Positions 32,829 through 40,393 of a DNA stretch of 52,472 nucleotides are shown here, piece after piece. The notes beneath the pieces were generated by a model that saw only the letters and a program-made list of their open reading frames with translations, was not told the DNA's origin and made no database searches. Positions within the stretch are counted from its first letter, which is position 1; every line of letters begins with the position of its first letter. This DNA comes from Lacticigenium naphthae DSM 19658. GTDB lineage: Bacteria; Bacillota; Bacilli; Lactobacillales; Carnobacteriaceae_A. The stretch spans positions 1 to 52,472 of the forward strand of contig NZ_KE384467.1 in NCBI RefSeq assembly GCF_000425865.1. Reading direction: 5' to 3'. Made by a program: the position numbers and the translations under genes.

Positions 32829-33216
32829 TTTACATCTCTCCTTTTCGTTTTTAATTGCTTTCTACAACTCTAACTATAGCAAAGGAAAATTTAATTTGAA
32901 AATAAAACGCTCATATTATGACAAAATTGTGAATTTTTATCCAATGGGTCCATTCTTCTAAAAACCAGGCATTCTCTAGCATTTGTTCACTGTTTTTTTC
33001 GATTCGCGGCTGCTCGACACTGTCTGAAAAACTCAGTCCTGATTTGTCGAAATCCATTTCAACAGAAAAAAGCAGAACGAAAAAAAGCATTCAGACCCGA
33101 AAAAACTTCGCGCACTGTATCCAGAAGTCGCTGGATCCCCACCGGCTAGAGCCCTGTGAAACGGCTAGCAGGCCTGCCATTTCAGACCCCTTTTCAGAAA
33201 GCACCATTCTTGAAAC
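32829..33216. other. Intergenic region with dyads
   Basis: GGCTAGAGCCCTGTGAAACGGCTAG contains repeated GGCTAG-type arms, and GTATCCAGAAGTCGCTGGATCC can fold. CATTCAGACCCGAA with TATCCAGAAG is similar to CGTTCAGACTCGAA...TATCCTTAAG at 39985-40025, so a decayed copy of that hairpin element is likely. No gene seen. Confidence 0.4.
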
Positions 33217-33251
33217 AAAAAGAAGCTAGGATACAAGTCCCAGCCTCTTCT
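33217..33251 (-). terminator. Terminator after degV
   Basis: AGAAGCTAGGA and TCCCAGCCTCTTCT pair imperfectly, followed by TTTTTG on the minus strand, nine bases past the stop. Confidence 0.6.
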
Positions 33252-33259
33252 GCTCATTC

Positions 33260-34165
33260 CTATTCAACTATTACAGTGTCCGCTTCCATCACGGTCAGGG
33301 GATAATAGATTGCCGGTTTTTCATCGAAATAAAAAATCCCGCCACCGCCAATCCCCAAATGAGACCCCAATAAGGCTCCAACACGAAAAACATGCGTCGT
33401 TGCTTCTGGAAACCGTTCCTTGACACCTGCGACCAGTATTTCTGCCAGCGGTTCATCTCCACAATGAGTGACCACAAAACTTTGATCAGGAAAATCTTTT
33501 GCCGTTTCTTCCGCATCGTTTAAAATTTTCTTATGCACCCGTTTTTGCCCACGTACGATTTTTTTGATCGTGATGGCTTTGTCTTTTACTGTCAAGTAGG
33601 GTTTAATATTCAACGCTGTCCCCGCTTTTCCCGCAGCATTCGGCAAACGGCCACCTTTCACCAGCCAGTCTAAATCATCGAGTGTGAACGCATAGTGTAC
33701 ATGTTCACAATTCCATTTAGTCTGTGCCACGATCGTATCGTACTCGATCCCTTGTTTGGCCATTTCCATTGCCTGAGCCGCAATCAGCGCGCCTCCATCT
33801 GATCCGCCTCCCGTATCTATCACGGTAACGCGCATATCCGGATGCTCTGATTGGTACTCTGCAAAAACCTGATAGGCTAACTGATACGTCCCCGAAAACT
33901 TCGAAGACAAACTCAAATAAATCGCATCTTCCCCATCTTCGCGACAGCGATCCAATGCCTCTATGATCGATTTGACACTTGCCTGACTCGTCTTTGGCAT
34001 TTTCCCTTTTCGCATGAAGGCGTAGACTTCTTCCAACTGAATTTCCTCTTCATCCAAATAGGGCACATCATCCAATATCACACTTAACGGAATAAACTCA
34101 TACTTATAGGCATTCCGCATCGCCTCATTCTGATCAATTCCTGAATCAATTAAAATCCTCGTCAT
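33260..34165 (-). CDS. DegV-family fatty-acid-binding protein
   Basis: A 301-aa DegV protein. Family members bind a fatty acid between two domains and act as FakB-like partners of the fatty acid kinase FakA. Motifs: SGIDQNEA near the start, KTSQASVKSIIEALD (phosphate/lipid-head region), SLSSKFSGTYQLA, the VIDTGGGSDGG loop, and GSHLGIGGGGIFYF at the end. The N-terminus starts IRILIDSG-like (TRILIDSGID) as usual. The ATG at 34165 follows GGAG at nine bases; the longer frame to 34207 has no such site. fakA is not in the window. Confidence 0.9.
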   Translation of the reverse strand: MTRILIDSGIDQNEAMRNAYKYEFIPLSVILDDVPYLDEEEIQLEEVYAFMRKGKMPKTSQASVKSIIEALDRCREDGEDAIYLSLSSKFSGTYQLAYQVFAEYQSEHPDMRVTVIDTGGGSDGGALIAAQAMEMAKQGIEYDTIVAQTKWNCEHVHYAFTLDDLDWLVKGGRLPNAAGKAGTALNIKPYLTVKDKAITIKKIVRGQKRVHKKILNDAEETAKDFPDQSFVVTHCGDEPLAEILVAGVKERFPEATTHVFRVGALLGSHLGIGGGGIFYFDEKPAIYYPLTVMEADTVIVE

Positions 34166-34214
34166 CTCACATATCTCCCAGCTCAGTATATTTCCCACAA
34201 TTCCCACTTCATCA

Positions 34215-34760
34215 TTAAAGCAACCGCTCTACATCCGTCCTTGAAATTTCCGGTTCATAATAAGCATTCCACACGCGCGCTAACTGTCCCGCATTCACCC
34301 GACCAAAAATTTGTCGCTGCGTTGCGCCCCACTCCCTTACTAAAGAAAAAACATCTTCTTTGGGGGAATGGCTCGCAGTCGATTGGTCCAGACGCTCTTT
34401 TCTTAACTCAGTCGGGACCACCCCGACCGTTTCGCCTTCCAACCGGTTTAAAAACACCAATCCTTTGTGAGTCAAAGAAGCCAACAACGCCTCAGCCTCC
34501 ACTTCAAACGGTTGGCTCCGTCTACTCACCTCTAAAAATAATCGGCTTTCTTTTTTCGTTAACCCCTGTTGGATCCTTTCCTGCTCTTCTAGAAGCGTTT
34601 CTTTGATCGCTTCCGCTATTTGCAATTTGGTCCATGATTTGGGTAGAGCGAGTTCGTGGACTGCAGCTATGTTTTGCAATTCCTTTTTCTTCAACTGGAC
34701 TAGATTTTCCATCCACCCGTCGACTGGTTTTTTCAAACTTTTAAATGCTGCTTCACTCAT
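34215..34760 (-). CDS. Hypothetical protein with SAP/Rho-N-like segment
   Basis: A 181-aa protein of unrecognised family. Residues 20-55 (LKKKELQNIAAVHELALP followed by SWTKLQIAEAI) resemble the helix-extended-helix SAP or Rho N-terminal fold, often used for nucleic acid binding. The rest seems helical with a possible winged-helix-like block (LLASLTHKGLVFLNR). AGAGG lies eight bases before the ATG at 34760; the open frame upstream to 35012 overlaps the SDR gene and is unlikely to be used. It sits 50 bp before degV on the same strand. Confidence 0.6.
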   Translation of the reverse strand: MSEAAFKSLKKPVDGWMENLVQLKKKELQNIAAVHELALPKSWTKLQIAEAIKETLLEEQERIQQGLTKKESRLFLEVSRRSQPFEVEAEALLASLTHKGLVFLNRLEGETVGVVPTELRKERLDQSTASHSPKEDVFSLVREWGATQRQIFGRVNAGQLARVWNAYYEPEISRTDVERLL

Positions 34761-34968
34761 ATTTAACGCCTCTTTCTCTTCTGTGTATCGATAGAATACT
34801 TGGTTCTGACCAACATTGCCATTCAAGGCGCCGGTCTCCAATCTTCTATTACTCTCTATAGAATACCGCATTTTCTTATCCAGATTCAATCGTTTTTGAA
34901 ATGAATACCGTTCTTTTCTGATTTCATTTGCATCTTGGGAGGACTCGAGCAGCCCCCCACACAACTGT

Positions 34969-35754
34969 TTACCTTTCTTGTTGCTGGTAGCTCCAGCCCT
35001 CATCATCAGCATAAATCATTTGTTTGCTCATGCCGCCATCAACAAACAGTTCGGCTCCATTGACAAAACTATTTTTGGGATCGCACAGGAAGAAAGCTGC
35101 CTCCACAATGTCTTCTGGTTTCCCGACACGCTCAGAAGGGTGTTGGCCGCTATCTGCTCTGGTATAATCTGGCTTATAGTCTTTATCATAGGTTTCCCCA
35201 GTATCGATCCACCCGGGAAAGATCGCGTTCACACGGGCTTTTCCTTTCAAACTCATCATTAAGCTATGCGACAAAGCAGTAATGCCACCTTTAGCAGCCG
35301 AATAACTTTCGGTATCTTGTTGCGACTGATAGGCTCGCGAGGAAGAAATATTCACAATGACGGCATCCTGATCCAGATAAGGTAAAACTAGCCGTGTGAG
35401 TTCATATGGAGCCGCGACGCCGATTTTAAACGATTCGACAAACTCTTCATAGGAACAGTCTGATAAAATCCCGTGGTTGCTTTTCATGGTATTGTTGAGC
35501 ACAAAGGATACTTTTCCAAAACGCTCCACTATCTTCTCCACAAATTTTTTCAAGACTTCCGGCCGGCTGATATCTCCTTGATGGAAATAAACAGTTTTTC
35601 CTTCTGCTTCCAGTTCGTGCTTCAATTTTTCCCCAGCGGCTTGATCTTGATCGATAAACGCTACCGCACTTTTTTGGGCGGCAAATCCTTTGACGAGAGC
35701 CTGGCCGATCCCGTTGGCTCCTCCGGTGATCACTGTCACTGTCTCTTCGAACAT
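34969..35754 (-). CDS. Short-chain dehydrogenase/reductase
   Basis: Classical SDR enzyme of 261 aa, NAD(P)-dependent. TGGANGIG (cofactor loop), the NNT in FVLNNTMKSN in place of NNAG, ISSS with the catalytic Ser, and YSAAK with Tyr and Lys are all visible, as is the C-terminal FVNGAELFVDGGMSKQ. An acidic residue after beta-2 (FIDQDQAAG) suggests NAD(H) preference. AGGAGG lies seven bases before the ATG at 35754. Between GNAT (upstream) and a hypothetical gene (downstream) on the same strand; substrate unknown. Confidence 0.92.
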   Translation of the reverse strand: MFEETVTVITGGANGIGQALVKGFAAQKSAVAFIDQDQAAGEKLKHELEAEGKTVYFHQGDISRPEVLKKFVEKIVERFGKVSFVLNNTMKSNHGILSDCSYEEFVESFKIGVAAPYELTRLVLPYLDQDAVIVNISSSRAYQSQQDTESYSAAKGGITALSHSLMMSLKGKARVNAIFPGWIDTGETYDKDYKPDYTRADSGQHPSERVGKPEDIVEAAFFLCDPKNSFVNGAELFVDGGMSKQMIYADDEGWSYQQQER

Positions 35755-35779
35755 CGTTAGTCCTCCTCTGGCATGATTT

Positions 35780-36346
35780 TTAGTCGTTTCGTTGGGCAAA
35801 GTATTCATCTTTTAAAATGCTGTAGTAGACATCATTGGCCCATTCGCCTTGTTTCCATTTCTCGACGTGACGCATGACTCCTTCGTGCTGCATCCCTATG
35901 CGTTCCAACACTTTTTTAGAGGGTTCGTTTCGATCATCGAACATGGCGTAAATCCTTTCTAATCCGAATTCTTCAAACCCAACGCGCACGATTGCAGCCG
36001 CCGCTTCCGTGACGTACCCTTTTCTTTGGTATCCCGGGTTCATGACATACCCGAGCTCTCCACGATGGTGTTTGCCTTTTAATCGGATTTCGATGGTCCC
36101 GATCAGTTTGTTTTCTGATTTCAATTCAATTCCATATTTACCCAAAGGATGTTGCATGAAATGGTGTGCAATCGCATCCTTTGTGTCAGCAAGCGTACCG
36201 TGTTTCTCAAACACATAATACGCTGTTTCTTCATCCGAAGCATATTCAAACATCGCTTCCGCATCTTCCATCGTGACCGGTCGAAGGAGCAATCTTTCTG
36301 TTTCAATATGTGTGTTTTCTGCTAGTCGTGTCCATTTGCTTGTCAT
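35780..36346 (-). CDS. GNAT-family N-acetyltransferase (RimJ/RimL-like)
   Basis: A 188-aa acetyltransferase. It opens with ETERLLLRPVTMEDAEAMFEYASDEE, typical in layout of the RimJ/RimL group (first 20 residues quoted loosely). The acetyl-CoA site is GYVMNPGYQRKGYVTEAA, with the pattern Q/RxxGxV. The C-terminal part NEPSKKVLERIGMQHEGVMR is also typical. It may acetylate a ribosomal protein N-terminus or a small amine. The ATG at 36346 follows AGGGG at nine bases. It ends 26 bp before the SDR gene. Confidence 0.88.
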   Translation of the reverse strand: MTSKWTRLAENTHIETERLLLRPVTMEDAEAMFEYASDEETAYYVFEKHGTLADTKDAIAHHFMQHPLGKYGIELKSENKLIGTIEIRLKGKHHRGELGYVMNPGYQRKGYVTEAAAAIVRVGFEEFGLERIYAMFDDRNEPSKKVLERIGMQHEGVMRHVEKWKQGEWANDVYYSILKDEYFAQRND

Positions 36347-36387
36347 TTGACTCAACCCCTTTTTTGAGTGACTCGTGCTTAATGTTT

Positions 36388-36669
36388 TTAATAATCCAAC
36401 CATTCAGTATCCAATACTTCTACCGGATAATTTCCTTCTATAAAAGTGAGAACGTCGTGCAGGACTTTTTGGCACTGCCCACGGTCATTGCCAACGATAC
36501 CAAAGCCCACAATGGACTTGTTGTGCAGTTCCAAGTCCCCCACTTCAGCAGAGGAAATATGAAATTGATTTTGTGTTTTCCGGATCATGCTTTTGACTAC
36601 ACTACGTTTTTCTTTCAGAGAATACGCATCCGGTATCAATATGGTAACTTCTATCCCCATTAATATCAT
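36388..36669 (-). CDS. DUF503 (YlxP-like) protein
   Basis: A 93-aa protein of the DUF503 family, which in B. subtilis includes YlxP of the nusA-infB region. The diagnostic block AYSLKEKRSVVKSMIRKT lies near residue 15, and SIVGFGIVGND in the middle. Here the gene is outside that operon, lying seven bases after the stop of the YeeE-like transporter gene and probably translated with it. Role unknown; ribosome-related function has been suggested. GGAGG lies ten bases before the ATG. Confidence 0.8.
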   Translation of the reverse strand: MILMGIEVTILIPDAYSLKEKRSVVKSMIRKTQNQFHISSAEVGDLELHNKSIVGFGIVGNDRGQCQKVLHDVLTFIEGNYPVEVLDTEWLDY

Positions 36670-36675
36670 GAGATT

Positions 36676-37956
36676 TCATCCTCCCTTTTGAATCGTATGA
36701 ACTTTTCCGTTAAAAACAGACATACTAACGAATGCACCTGTGAATGCACAAACGAGTGCTACCCATCCAGAAAGAGAAAAATTGACGATCCCTGAATAAA
36801 CAGCGCCTACGTTGCATCCATTGGCCAAGACTGCTCCAAATCCCATTAATAAGCCACTGACAATAAAATAAGGTGCTTCTTTTCCGGACAAATTCATACG
36901 CCATATAAACGTCCCGGAAAGCATTGAATAAATGAACGCTCCCAGAAGTATCCCCAACAAGAAAACAACATCTGGATTCGCGAACAATCCTTGATTCATT
37001 TCCTCTAACGGCATTTGAAATGCTGCAGTTTCAGTAAATAGTCCACTCGATTGCAAGAGATACAGGGCCGGCTTTTTGACTGTCGCAGTCAATGTAAAGG
37101 TCTGCTTTGTGATGGTCAATTGGAATACGAGCACCAATGCAAATATAAAAGCTCCGGCCGAGCGACTCCAATCTTTCTGGAAAAGAACATATAGATTCCT
37201 TCTCTCGAAGAAATTGAACGGCTGCTTCGGATCATTTATTTCTGCCGGTCCGACTTGTTCCACTTCTTTAAACGTCCCATTTCTTTTCCGGTCATTCTCG
37301 TACAGACGTCCAATCAAAAAAAGGAGACCGATACCAGCTAAACTCACGATCATTGTGGGTATGTAGCCGATTTTTTCTGGCAAATAGATTGGATCGAATA
37401 GATGTCCCACTTGATTTTTTTGAAAAACAGTCTGGATCCATTGTCCCGGGATCGTTCCCACTAACATAAAGAAGAGTGTAAACAGATACCGGCCATTTCC
37501 TTGACCAATATTAGCCAATGTCGCTGATCCGCACCCTCTGTTGATGACCATTCCGACACCAAACAGAAAAGATCCTAACAGCAAATTTAAATCGATCGGT
37601 GCCACGGTCTGCGTTCCCGGAATGAATTGTGTCGAAGAAGCAGTTAGATAAGCCGGCAAAGCCCCACCTGCAAAAGCTGCATAATGGATGCCCACTGTAG
37701 CAAATATCCCCGCGGCGAATAACATCAATAAACTATTGTATTGATAGCTATTACCCGCATTAAAAAATTCTACGATCCCCGCTGAAAAATCTACATTCGC
37801 GCGCAAGATCAAATAACCAAAAGCAATGCCTGTCCACAATTGAACGGCACTGGTCAAGGGAACAGACTGATACAGCTGGAAGATATAGATCAGTAAAATA
37901 AGGAGTAAACTACCAGCGATGTTGCTTACGCTAACTTTGGGTAAACTCTTCTCCAT
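36676..37956 (-). CDS. YeeE/YedE-family sulfur-compound transporter
   Basis: Membrane protein of 426 aa with about ten to twelve TM segments, in two homologous halves. The first half has NRGCGSATLANIGQGNGRY and the second ANGCNVGAVYSGIVNFS, the Cys-containing signatures of the YeeE/YedE (TsuA) family that imports thiosulfate or related sulfur compounds. The N-terminal half of the two-domain arrangement is complete. No TusA/TsuB sulfur carrier gene is next to it, although it normally accompanies this family; DUF503 follows instead. GAGGAG precedes the ATG at 37956; a longer frame to 38034 has no good site. Confidence 0.85.
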   Translation of the reverse strand: MEKSLPKVSVSNIAGSLLLILLIYIFQLYQSVPLTSAVQLWTGIAFGYLILRANVDFSAGIVEFFNAGNSYQYNSLLMLFAAGIFATVGIHYAAFAGGALPAYLTASSTQFIPGTQTVAPIDLNLLLGSFLFGVGMVINRGCGSATLANIGQGNGRYLFTLFFMLVGTIPGQWIQTVFQKNQVGHLFDPIYLPEKIGYIPTMIVSLAGIGLLFLIGRLYENDRKRNGTFKEVEQVGPAEINDPKQPFNFFERRNLYVLFQKDWSRSAGAFIFALVLVFQLTITKQTFTLTATVKKPALYLLQSSGLFTETAAFQMPLEEMNQGLFANPDVVFLLGILLGAFIYSMLSGTFIWRMNLSGKEAPYFIVSGLLMGFGAVLANGCNVGAVYSGIVNFSLSGWVALVCAFTGAFVSMSVFNGKVHTIQKGG

Positions 37957-38079
37957 TATCTCCTCTCCTCTGGTCTGGTCTCTTTCAAATATACTCGTTT
38001 TTTTAACTGTAGCACGCCCTCGTTTTAACCGCAAAGAAAAAGGAAAAGAAATGAAAAGGAAATATTAAGGATTCTTAAC

Positions 38080-38108
38080 TTGCGGTTCTGATTTTAGTTC
38101 GCTATCAT
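38080..38108 (+). promoter_or_regulatory. Possible promoter of the DUF368 gene
   Basis: TTGCGG (38080-38085) and TATCAT (38103-38108) are 17 bases apart, about 120 bases before the start codon. Confidence 0.4.
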
Positions 38109-38228
38109 AAATAAGGTATCTGGATAAAAGTGAACAGTACGAGAGCGTCGTGCTTTTTCAGGTATACTTTTAAGAATGATCAACTAAATTGTTCGGCTAA
38201 ATAGATAAGAGAGAAGGAGATCAACACA

Positions 38229-39137
38229 ATGTTTTATATATGGATGGTCGTGAAAGGGATCTTTATGGGTGTGGCCAACATCATTCCCGGTGTCAGCGGG
38301 GGAACAATGGCTGTGTCTTTAGGGATATATGATGACCTTATATACTCTATTACACATATCACAAAAGACTGGAAAAAAAGCGTGCAAATCCTGCTCCCCA
38401 TAATAGGTGGATTAGGAATCGGCGTTATTGGATTCTCTTACTTAATTGAATTGCTGCTGAGCAACTATACTTTGCCTACAGCCCTAGCCTTTATCGGTTT
38501 GATCTTGGGGGGGATCCCGATTTTAATGCGTTCTTTCCTCTTGTCGCTTAAACAAATGAAACAAAGACTCTCCTACGTCCATGTGCTTGTCTTTCTAACA
38601 TTTTTTGCACTGGTCGTCGCTATGGCCATGATACAAGGGGAAGAATCCGGTGTGAACGGATTGACTCTATCTGTCGGCTCCGTGATTGCTCTGTTTTTCG
38701 TAGGGATGGTGACTTCTGCTACCATGGTCGTTCCAGGGATCAGTGGTTCGCTGATTTTAATGGTCCTAGGCTATTACTACGGTATTCTGAATTCCATTAC
38801 ACAATTCTTCGATGCCTTACGCGCCATGGATATGGATAACATCCTGCATTACTTTGGGATCCTTTTCCCGTTTGGAGTCGGCGTGATACTCGGTGTATTC
38901 TTGATCAGTAAAGTGATCGAATATTTATTTAAAAATAAACCTTCCTTTACGTACAGCGGAATTTTGGGTTTAGTTGTCGCCTCTCCGATCGCTATTTTGA
39001 TCAATACACAAGCCTTCAATGATTTAGCGAAACCCAATGCTCCTCTATTTCTACTAGTCGGCGTCGTCTTAGCGTTGATCAGCTTTGCAGTAACTTATTA
39101 CCTAGGAAGAAAAGACCCAGAATTGGAGCAAGAATAA
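38229..39137 (+). CDS. DUF368 polyprenyl-phosphate transporter
   Basis: Integral membrane protein of 302 aa with about eight TM helices, one of the few plus-strand genes. It has the two repeated motifs of DUF368: GVANIIPGVSGGTMAVSLG near the start and TMVVPGISGSLILMVLGYY in the second half. Members of this family (with DedA proteins) have been linked to recycling undecaprenyl phosphate across the membrane for cell wall synthesis. AAGGAG lies nine bases before the ATG. A terminator follows at once. It is divergent from the YeeE gene and convergent with the macro-domain gene. Confidence 0.9.
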   Translation: MFYIWMVVKGIFMGVANIIPGVSGGTMAVSLGIYDDLIYSITHITKDWKKSVQILLPIIGGLGIGVIGFSYLIELLLSNYTLPTALAFIGLILGGIPILMRSFLLSLKQMKQRLSYVHVLVFLTFFALVVAMAMIQGEESGVNGLTLSVGSVIALFFVGMVTSATMVVPGISGSLILMVLGYYYGILNSITQFFDALRAMDMDNILHYFGILFPFGVGVILGVFLISKVIEYLFKNKPSFTYSGILGLVVASPIAILINTQAFNDLAKPNAPLFLLVGVVLALISFAVTYYLGRKDPELEQE

Positions 39138-39147
39138 GATACAGTAC

Positions 39148-39183
39148 AAAAAAGCAGTTGGCTAGATGCCAACTGCTTTTTTT
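39148..39183. terminator. Shared terminator of DUF368 and macro-domain genes
   Basis: AAAAAGCAGTTGGC-TAGAT-GCCAACTGCTTTTTTT works on both strands between two convergent genes. Confidence 0.9.
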
Positions 39184-39661
39184 ATGGGAATTGAACTAAA
39201 TAAATTTTTTCAAGTTTATTTTCATCGTATTTTTCCAGCTTTTCTCTAATAGTTTCTATGGCGATTCTTTCTGCTTCTTCATAAGGGTAGCCGTATGCTC
39301 CAGTAGATATCAATGGAAATGCTAGTGTTTTGATCTTGTTTTTTACAGCCAGTTCGATGGAATTTTCATAACAGCGTTTCAATAATTCTGCTTCATTCTG
39401 TTCTCCTCCATACCACACCGGTCCGACGGTATGAATCACATGATCGGCTGGTAGTTTGTAGCCTTTTGTCAATTTTGCTTCCCCTGTTTCTGCCCCGTTC
39501 AGTTGCCGCGTCTCCTCTAAGAGTTCTGGACCAGCTGCTCGATGAATCGCTCCATCTACCCCTCCGCCTCCAAGCAGAGATTTGTTTGCCGCATTCACGA
39601 TAGCCTCCACTGCAACTTTGGTAATGTCTCCGTGTATGATCTCAAATCTTTCGCTTGCCAT
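39182..39661 (-). CDS. Macro-domain ADP-ribose-binding protein
   Basis: Single macro domain, 159 aa, of the YmdB/MacroD type that removes acetyl from O-acetyl-ADP-ribose or ADP-ribose from acidic residues. Key segments: [34 protein letters not shown] (ADP-ribose loop), [13 protein letters not shown], and [15 protein letters not shown] (second loop). The Asn and Asp/His residues used by MacroD enzymes are in place. No sirtuin or ADP-ribosyltransferase gene is adjacent, so it stands alone here. Confidence 0.92.
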   Translation of the reverse strand: MASERFEIIHGDITKVAVEAIVNAANKSLLGGGGVDGAIHRAAGPELLEETRQLNGAETGEAKLTKGYKLPADHVIHTVGPVWYGGEQNEAELLKRCYENSIELAVKNKIKTLAFPLISTGAYGYPYEEAERIAIETIREKLEKYDENKLEKIYLVQFP

Positions 39662-39960
39662 TTCTTGATCTCCTTTCTATTCTGGCATTGATTTCCTTCA
39701 TGGATTTTGGACCGATGAATCAGAATAAAGTATACAGTAACTCCTCGTTTATAGCGTCATCTTGATTCCATAAAAACAGACTTCAGGTCTTAGTTGTATA
39801 ATACTATTCTATCGATCACTTGTCTTTTCGAAACGACTATAAGTATGCACACAAATCATTTGCTTTTACTGCAAATATTTTTTTACCAAGAAAGAGGAAG
39901 AAGTTTTCATTCAAAATTTAAGTAAATATACCTGCCCATTCCATAAGAAAATATCATTTT
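39662..39960. other. Intergenic region, nothing identified
   Basis: AT-rich stretch upstream of the macro-domain gene. It must hold that gene's promoter, but no clear boxes stand out. No gene or repeat recognised. Confidence 0.4.
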
Positions 39961-39969
39961 TTCAGAAGA

Positions 39970-40079
39970 GAGTGGGACAAAAAACGTTCAGACTCGAATA
40001 GAGATCCGCATACGCTATCCTTAAGCCACTAAAGTGTCAACGGATAGAGCAACTGGAGCGGATGTCGGGTCTGTTTTTT
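39970..40079 (+). repeat. Long hairpin element with T-run
   Basis: Three nested stems are visible: CAGACTCGA with TCGGGTCTG (39989-39997, 40065-40073), ATCCGC with GCGGAT (40004-40009, 40058-40063), and GCTATCC with GGATAGAGC (40014-40020, 40042-40050). TTTTTT follows. It starts with GAGTGGGACAAAAAA. It could be a terminator or a small structured RNA. A degraded relative may lie at 33080-33150. Confidence 0.6.
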
Positions 40080-40164
40080 GGAGCACGTTTTAGAAAGTAA
40101 CGTTTGGAAAATGATTAGAGGCCGGGAATTTTTTTCTTGTCTACTCCCTTTATATTTCTCTAGT

Positions 40165-40207
40165 ATCTTAAGGAGTTTTGTCACTATTCTGTGCAACTCC
40201 TTTAGAT
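40165..40207 (+). repeat. Single hairpin of family (c)
   Basis: TAAGGAGTTTTGTCACTATT... and GTGCAACTCCTTTAGA pair as AAGGAGTT/AACTCCTT. It matches the units at 24088-24283. Confidence 0.55.
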
Positions 40208-40253
40208 CATCTCTGCTGAATGGTTTCAACACGGCTTAGTATAATAGAAACGA

Positions 40254-40284
40254 AAAAAAGGACCGAGACAATTGTCTCGGTCCT
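40254..40284 (-). terminator. Terminator after the LysW-like gene
   Basis: GGACCGAGACAA and TTGTCTCGGTCC form a perfect 24-base palindrome, with a T-run on the minus strand. Confidence 0.8.
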
Positions 40285-40393
40285 GAACTCTTTAATAAAT
40301 AGTGTTTTTTGAAAGCTTCTTCAAGAGGCATTCGTGAATGAAGTGTGTGGATTTATTTGAATCTAACACTTTTTCGTATCCTCTTTGTTTTAT

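Noticed and set aside
33044-33229. 61-aa plus-strand gene
   Set aside because: Lies in a region of dyads and decayed repeat, no start signals, no sensible composition.
34761-35012. N-terminal extension of the SAP-like hypothetical protein
   Set aside because: It would overlap the SDR gene by 44 bases and has no ribosome binding site, whereas the ATG at 34760 has one.
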